The notes under the pieces: model-generated
What the model saw: the letters and a program-made list of their open reading frames with translations, nothing else
Database searches by the model: none
What the model was told of the DNA's origin: nothing
Translations under genes and position numbers: made by a program
Part shown: in pieces, positions 58,901-64,000 of the stretch
How positions within the stretch are numbered: the stretch's first letter is position 1
Layout of the letters: every line of letters starts with the position of its first letter
NCBI GenBank assembly: GCA_911728455.2
Contig: OU452235.1
Location: 8,796,351-8,860,350 of the forward strand
DNA from: Marthasterias glacialis
Lineage: Eukaryota; Echinodermata; Asteroidea; Forcipulatida; Asteriidae
Reading direction: 5' to 3'
Length of the DNA: 64,000 nucleotides

Positions 58901-61900
58901 AGTAAAAAGTAGTTAACTCTGTATGACCTTAAAGAATGTTGAAATCTTTGGGCACGACCCTTGATGCCGGATTTGTGGGAGAAGTGGGGCAGGGGGTTCT
59001 AGTAAAAAGTAGTTAACTCTGTCTGACCTTAAAGATTGTTGAAATCTTTGGGCACGACCCTTGATGCCGGATTTGTGGGAGAAGTGGGGGAGGGGGGTTC
59101 CAGTAAAAAGTAGTTAACTCTGTATGACCTTGACAAATGTTGAAATCTTTGGGCATACCCCTTGATGCCGGATTTGCACTTAACTTTATGAGTGACTCAC
59201 CATAGGACCATTTGGCTCATTGTTTCAGTAGTCTGCAACCTGTTTAAATGGTTCATATTTTAAGGTGTCCTTTCAACAACGTCATTTGTGTTGGACTTTA
59301 ATTGGATGGTGTTCGATCATCTGTGCTTGCATTGGTTTACTTTGTAGCTGTGGGAAGCTGGACCTCTTGGAGAGAATTTTGACTGGTCCTCGGTCCTCAG
59401 GTGTTTTAACTAGCTTTTGGCGATCAGAACACCGTTAAGGGAAATTAAGGGACTTATCTAATCCAGAGCATATGTGTAAAGCAAGCCTTAGTGCACACTA
59501 GTCTCTGGGGGTCAACAGACGTGTGTTGTTCTGCCACCAGTGAATACATGACCTTTAGTTAGCATTTCAGGGTCAGTGTTTACATTAGCATAATTATAAG
59601 GTCATCAGTTGCTGTTACACAGGGTTCAATGTCAATGCATTGCAGATCGCATTGCTGCATAGTCCTGTCTTTGACTTGCATCAATAACTCTTTAAGAGTA
59701 AACGTCGTGTTGCAGGTTTGGTGAACTTCACCTTCCAGTTGTCCTTTAACTCATCTCTGCTCAATGTGTGGGGAGCTGCTCCGCTTATCCTGGCTGGATC
59801 GTGGGACGAACCCAGAGAGAGGAATCTCAGTAATCCAAATACATCCAGGAAGATTGTCACAGGTAAGAAGGGCCAGTTTTCATGACCAAAATTACATCTA
59901 AATACAACTTGTGTCAATTCTATGGAACCAAAAAGCAACTGGTAATGTGTCACTTTTACAGAACCAAGAAAAATTGTGTATATATTATATGTGTATCACT
60001 TCTACAGAACAAAGAAAAAAATTACATATAAATGTTTCACTTCTACAGAAACAAGAAGAAAAAATAGTATATAAATATACCTCTATAGAAACAAGATAGG
60101 ACTCGTGTATAAATGTGTCACAGACATGACAGATCAAAGAAACACATGCAGAAGGTTTTCTTTTGGCAAAAAAACCACAACGTGCTGAAGTTAAACAGTT
60201 AAATTAGCTCGGTGAAGGTGTGTACGACCTGGGGCAGCTTCATAGGTACTCTGAGCTTTATCAAATACATTCTCAGTATTTGTAGGGCTCCATTTTCTGA
60301 TGAAGAGAAGTAGGAAGTTGTTGAGATACTTATATTTTATGTCTTTTGATATCTCCAGGTGGCCCTCCTTTAGGAATCAATCCAGCAGACAGATCAACTC
60401 AAGACCTTCTCTCTAAGAACAAAGACGGACAAAGTACAAGAGGACAGAGGGCATTGTCCTTCGAGGGGAGCTTTCACGAAAGCGAGATTAGTAGTACGCT
60501 CCTACGCAGCCCCTCAGAAGATGGATCTACCCTCATATCAATGGGTGAGCCCATCGATGTAACATATGTTGACCGTACCACAGTTGGAATTAGGGATAAT
60601 CCGTCAATGAGGGACTTTCCTGGGATTGTTCAAGATAGCTACGAAGATGGCATTGTCATTCATATGATTTCAGACAGTACTGTAGATAATACCTCTTCCA
60701 CTGGTGATGATAAGGTTGAGACAGTTTACCAGACTACGAGTGAAAACAAAACCAAAAACTTCACGGAGGAAAAAACAGATATGATCGAAAAAGACGTTAG
60801 ACCAGATGCGACATCTAACCCGTTCGATGTTCAAGAGACGGAAAGGAAAGATGAGGAGGAGGACATCTTCAAGATCAAAGACACATCGGACGAACCTTGT
60901 GGTACGCTCAAAGATAATGGTAAGACGACACCACAAGAGGGCGCTGTAGAAGGAACCAAACCAAGCGCTACCCCTGAAGATGATACAAAGGAAGAGGAGT
61001 ATCACCGTATCCATGGCAACAGTCTTGGCGCAATGAGTGGTTGGTCTTCGGTATTTCAGAATCAAGTGTCACCAGAAAAAACACCCACTCAAGTGGATTC
61101 CAGTCTGGAGGAAAGTGGTCCACGTAGTAAGTTTTGAGAGGAATTTTTTCAGATTATGAAAGAGTGGTAAATTAAAGATTATATTCCTCAAAGCCTATGC
61201 CTAGAAATGTTTCATGGAATTACTTGTTAAAATTGTATTGGCTTACATAGAAAACAGCATTTGATTGTTTTGGTGTTGTTTCATATATAAAAAAAACCTT
61301 CAACTTTTGGTAAAAATTGTCCAGTGAATTGACCAACCATTTGAAACCATCAACTGCACAGGTTGTGTATGGTGACACAATTGTGCCCAGGAATAATTGT
61401 GAATGTGTGTGTACTGTTTTACACAGTGGAGATGCATTCACCACATGATATCGTATTGCACTTTGCAGGCTGACATAGTGCATCTGTCTTTCAAAACTAA
61501 ACTGGACGATATTGAATGGTCAGACAGTAGGAGGGTTGACTGTGTACTGTGTGGATGCATTAACCACATGACATCATATTGCAGGCTTTCATAGTTAATC
61601 TATCATTCAAAACCACAGTTGGATGACATTGAAAGGTCAGACAGTAGGAGGGTTGACTGTGTAGACTGTACTGTGTAGACTATGCATTCACCACATGATA
61701 TCGTATTGTAGGCTTTTTTACTTGTCATGGTTAATATGTACTGTAACTCAAAACCACAGTTGGATGATATTAATAGTCAGAGAGTAGAGGGGTTATTTGA
61801 CATAAACAGCCCTTATATTATCTTGAACTTGAATATGTAAAGTAGTCAGGGTACTAGATTAACTTAGCTTCATCGATAATTATGGTGTATTATGTTCAGA

Positions 61901-63113
61901 TGCAGTAAGTTACAACACCATGCTACAGCAGTATACACTACAAGGTCCAAGACCAGCTACCTTCTTACAAGACACTTCATTGTCGTCAGGAGATCTGCCA
62001 GCTAAGACGGAACTACCTACGATCGAGGGAGTAAGACATTTCTTTTACAAGACCTAACATATTCTTTCTTTTCTAGACTTTCATTATTATTATTTAAAAA
62101 CGATAACACTTCAGGCAGAAATATTTCAAGGACAGTTTTCTACCATCATCATCTTTATACCATGTAAGGTACAATGTATATATAAATATGTGAACAGTTA
62201 TGTTTTTCTTCACCAATGTTGAGCTGGGGCTTTGAATCACCGAAAATTTAAATTTGCTTGATGGAAAACTTTTACCAGGGGAACCAGTTACTGAGAAAAT
62301 ATGCAGGGGTGCACACATGTTAGGTTGTGAGTGATCAACAGGATTGTGCATTTTTAATAGAGGTTAAATTTGCATTGGGGTTAAAGAGTATTATTACTGT
62401 TTTACCCGTACACTGCTGTGTGTTAAGCACTGTATACTCGGTACTTTCCTGAGTCCTGTAAAAACAAAAATCCACAGGATAATCTTTGGGTGGGATTCAA
62501 ACCAACGACCTTTGCCATTCTAGAGCAGATGTCTTACCTTTTGACCACCAAGCTTGCCCAGTAGCTAAAGGCAGTTTGGATCCTATATTTTATTATTAAA
62601 GGATTGTTCGATGTTGGGAAAATCTCTGAGATTTGTCAGGTTGTACTTTTCAAGGGTTTAAAGGGGCTGTGTTGTCATGGTTATAGCAGCCCCTGTGGCT
62701 GTGCATGGAAAGATGAACTCTCAACCAGATACTGTACTCGTGCGCTTGTGGTCAAATCACAAAGGGTGCTGTGTTTGTCAAACTGTGATGTGACCATCGG
62801 CACACACACGCGCATAGTAACTGGGTTTTTTCCATTTACTGCTATAATCATAACGGCACAGCCCCTTTAAATGTTGATGGCTTTTGGTTAGTATTTGGTT
62901 AGATGAATACATCCTATGTTTTCCTAGCTTTCTATCCTTTCATCTGGTTTCCCTTAACCCTAATCCCTCCTAAGCTTCTCGCAATATAATCCTCCTTATC
63001 TTCTCTAGGCTCGAAGCTCTCGTATATCTCAATCGTCCGATCTCGATGACTTCCCGTCGGACTTTGAGGTAATTCCATTAAGTACCTCACCAACATCACA
63101 ATATGCGGATGCT
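52983..63113 (+). CDS. PLEKHM1: PLEKHM1, first nine coding exons (RUN domain and linker)
   Basis: Exons: 52983-53051, 53677-53717, 54774-54852, 55582-55677, 56935-57085, 59716-59862, 60359-61126, 61900-62030 and 63009-63113. They join in phase to 529 codons and continue past the window. Residues about 35-185 form a RUN domain; CNLVEAVFLHDL, THKDVVSQLKGL, AWVRLALNDGLLDSYMD and TSFLRDTEEPHI each align with vertebrate PLEKHM1 as I know it. Residues from about 195 are a long acidic, Ser/Thr-rich, probably disordered linker, most of it in the 768 nt exon 7. The PH domains and C-terminal zinc-binding region must lie to the right. In vertebrates PLEKHM1 tethers RAB7/ARL8-positive late endosomes and autophagosomes to the HOPS complex and binds LC3/GABARAP. 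A related PLEKHM family member cannot be fully excluded. No break is seen. Confidence 0.88.
53757..53828 (+). repeat. tRNA-derived SINE head
   Basis: It has an A-box-like tagctgtaacgg and a B-box ggttcgaatct at tRNA spacing, with a degenerate anticodon arm (tctgc/gcaga with an eight-base loop). It is in PLEKHM1 intron 2. It is too degenerate for a working tRNA. Confidence 0.5.
54024..54106 (+). repeat. tRNA-derived SINE head
   Basis: An A-box gagttggtagagtgtcgg and a B-box ggttcaaatcc lie at tRNA spacing, followed by an A/T-rich tail. It is in PLEKHM1 intron 2 and is a different family from 53757-53828. Confidence 0.55.
54332..54405 (+). repeat. tRNA-derived SINE head
   Basis: A tggctcattgg A-box-like phrase is followed by a T-arm tccggttcgaatcccgga with a complete five-pair stem. 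It is the third tRNA-like element within 650 bp in PLEKHM1 intron 2. Confidence 0.5.
54505..54636. mobile_element. Hairpin element with about 40 bp arms in PLEKHM1 intron 2
   Basis: The arm from ttggtaagtgatgacgtttt through gccggaagtgcagtgtaa is the near complement of the arm that starts ttacactgcacttctggctc and ends catcacttaccaa. It lies 140 bp before PLEKHM1 exon 3. The left arm contains gtaagt, a donor-like sequence. Confidence 0.7.
54945..55075 (-). repeat. SINE-like repeat, minus orientation, copy 1
   Basis: On the minus strand it has the B-box ggttcgaacccc followed by a conserved tail including gtactgagtatacagtgctt. The same tail occurs at 62390-62540, so this is a tRNA-headed interspersed family. 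Confidence 0.6.
56032..56826. mobile_element. 0.8 kb inverted-repeat element, second full-length copy
   Basis: The left end tagaacgattgcgcaac and right end gtcgcgcaatcggtct are inverted repeats 795 bp apart. The inside matches 49895-50682 in reverse orientation. It lies in PLEKHM1 intron 4 and ends about 110 bp before exon 5. Confidence 0.75.
57108..57307. repeat. Palindromic interspersed repeat in PLEKHM1 intron 5
   Basis: It runs from gtcatagagctgcttaaaag to the near complement ctgcttagcagcttcatgaa, with the core ggttaccagccaaaatacc (reverse orientation relative to the P3 copy). Confidence 0.6.
58891..59175. repeat. Three-copy 100 bp tandem repeat in PLEKHM1 intron 5
   Basis: Copies start at ttctagtaaaaagtagttaa near 58897, 58997 and 59098. 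They share gttgaaatctttgggca and gatgccggatttg and differ at only a few bases. The flank is G-rich (58770-58820). Confidence 0.85.
59948..60123. repeat. Four-copy degenerate tandem repeat in PLEKHM1 intron 6
   Basis: A unit of about 45-50 bp with cacttctacagaaacaagaa followed by an AT-rich tail is repeated about four times. Confidence 0.65.
61411..61795. repeat. Three-copy tandem repeat of about 130 bp in PLEKHM1 intron 7
   Basis: Each copy has atgcattcaccacatgatat, a caggct or taggct phrase and gtcagacagtaggagggttg (copies near 61430, 61552 and 61683). It is non-coding. Confidence 0.7.
62390..62575 (-). repeat. SINE-like repeat, minus orientation, copy 2
   Basis: On the minus strand a tRNA-like head (gcaagcttggtggtcaaaag, then the B-box ggtttgaatcccacc) is followed by the tail gtaccgagtatacagtgctt shared with 54945-55075. 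It lies in PLEKHM1 intron 8. Confidence 0.65.
62657..62871. mobile_element. MITE with TTTAAAGGGGCTGTG ends, long copy
   Basis: The left end tttaaaggggctgtgttgtc and the right end acggcacagcccctttaaa are inverted repeats of about 30 bp, 215 bp apart overall. The inner phrase ctgtggctgtgcatggaaag links it to 35200-35345. It lies in PLEKHM1 intron 8. Confidence 0.75.
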
Positions 63114-64000
63114 GTAAGTCTCCCTTAATCCAAGAGCAAAGTCATGGACTCTACTTCTTTTCGTTATCGTTAATTATTTCCCTCAAATTAGCGAGCTATT
63201 TTAAACTGGGATGGGATGAGGAATGTAACTTTGGTATAATTCTAGCAATGTTCTTATCCAGAAAAAAAGAATTTTGTTAATATCGCAAGAGCTCATAACG
63301 GAAAAAATAATCAACATTTGATTCAAATGTACTCTGAAGGAGTGGAGATGGTTTTAGGGTCAGGAATTCTTAAGCGTAGGTAACAAGGCATTCTGAATAC
63401 TGGGTTAAAAAGCACCTTATGTACGCCTTATACATACGCCTTTTATTATTATTCAATTTTTAGATGATATATTTTTGTTGAAATCTTTGTCTGCTTAGTT
63501 CTAAAATTGTTGAGTTTCGGCAACCATGCTCTTTTTATGTTCTGGCAAGAAGGGAACCACTGAAAAGTGGTCAGTCTTTTCTACATAAAAAAAAAGTGTC
63601 CCGGCCACTTGCTTAAGAAGCATACATAGTTTTTTTTACATATATATTTTTTAAAGATAGTTCTTTTCTCTCTTTTGACGACCATGACTTTGCTCTTAGC
63701 TTCTTTTTTTTTCATTGTATGTAGCATTCCTTTGCATGAAATTTGGTTGTTTTTTTTTTGTTTTTTTTTAAGCTTCAATACCAAGTGCAGGCACAGCTTT
63801 GGTGACTTATCGATCCGAACCTGATGCCCAATTTGCAGCATTAATTTTGTCACACTTTTGTTGGTTAACTGAATGGGTTATTTTTTATCTCCATTTTGTT
63901 TTTGTTGAACAGCTTTTGTGTTTACTCAGTTTTTCAGTTTTTCTTTTTGGCATGGAGAAATTGCTTTTGTGTTCATTCTCAAAATTAATTGATTAAACGT
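63114..64000. other. PLEKHM1 intron 9, running off the window
   Basis: The sequence after the exon 9 donor gtaagt is AT-rich with T- and A-runs. No further exon is recognised before the edge. The 63-90 codon frames here have no recognisable content. Confidence 0.5.

Overview
This is a window of animal nuclear DNA. Genes are split by GT-AG introns, non-coding DNA dominates, there is a 500-base run of N, and short inverted-repeat transposons and tRNA-derived repeats are common. The gene content fits a marine deuterostome invertebrate, probably an echinoderm: tandem trypsin-like proteases, an intronless sulfotransferase of the branched-chain-aminotransferase-like annotation group, and PLEKHM1. 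The phylum is an inference.

Layout. 1-1217: one exon (785-1041, minus strand) and flanking introns of an S1 serine protease, ending at an assembly gap (1218-1717). 1718-20438: about 18.7 kb of long tandem repeats, with two B-type units followed by seven A-type units of 1.8-2.3 kb and no credible gene. 20439-21055: an (AAT)n tract and nine copies of a perfect-stem hairpin minisatellite. 21515-25952: protease P1, with no visible signal-peptide exon. 26953-27482: a truncated, nonsense-bearing sulfotransferase pseudogene that stops at a 0.6 kb (TTG/CTG)n tract. 29607-33572: protease P2, complete in five exons. 33573-38550: intergenic, rich in transposon-like elements. 38551-46537: protease P3, complete in five exons. 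47609-48427 (minus): intact single-exon sulfotransferase. 48428-52982: intergenic. 52983-63113: first nine coding exons of PLEKHM1 (RUN domain and acidic linker), continuing past the right edge.

History. P1 plus the sulfotransferase pseudogene, and P3 plus the intact sulfotransferase, are two copies of one segmental duplication (about 21.1-27.5 kb and 40.2-48.1 kb). P2 and the inverted exon at the left edge form a second paralogous pair. All paralogues share the same intron phases (1, 2, 1, 0, where visible). The proteases would be secreted zymogens; P2 and P3 keep the triad and Asp189 of a trypsin, but all three complete C-termini lack Gly193. P1 also carries four changes around its primary specificity pocket. 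PLEKHM1 (late endosome/lysosome and autophagosome fusion adaptor) and the sulfotransferase are neighbours with no evident functional link to the proteases.

The most unusual material is the set of non-Gly193 proteases with their Leu-Ile activation site, the decayed P1, the 18.7 kb array with its terminal hairpin cluster, the TGACGTCA palindrome cluster in P3 intron 3, and several families of inverted-repeat elements. Splice sites were read by eye from GT-AG consensus, phase agreement and paralogue comparison; no alignment or expression data were available.
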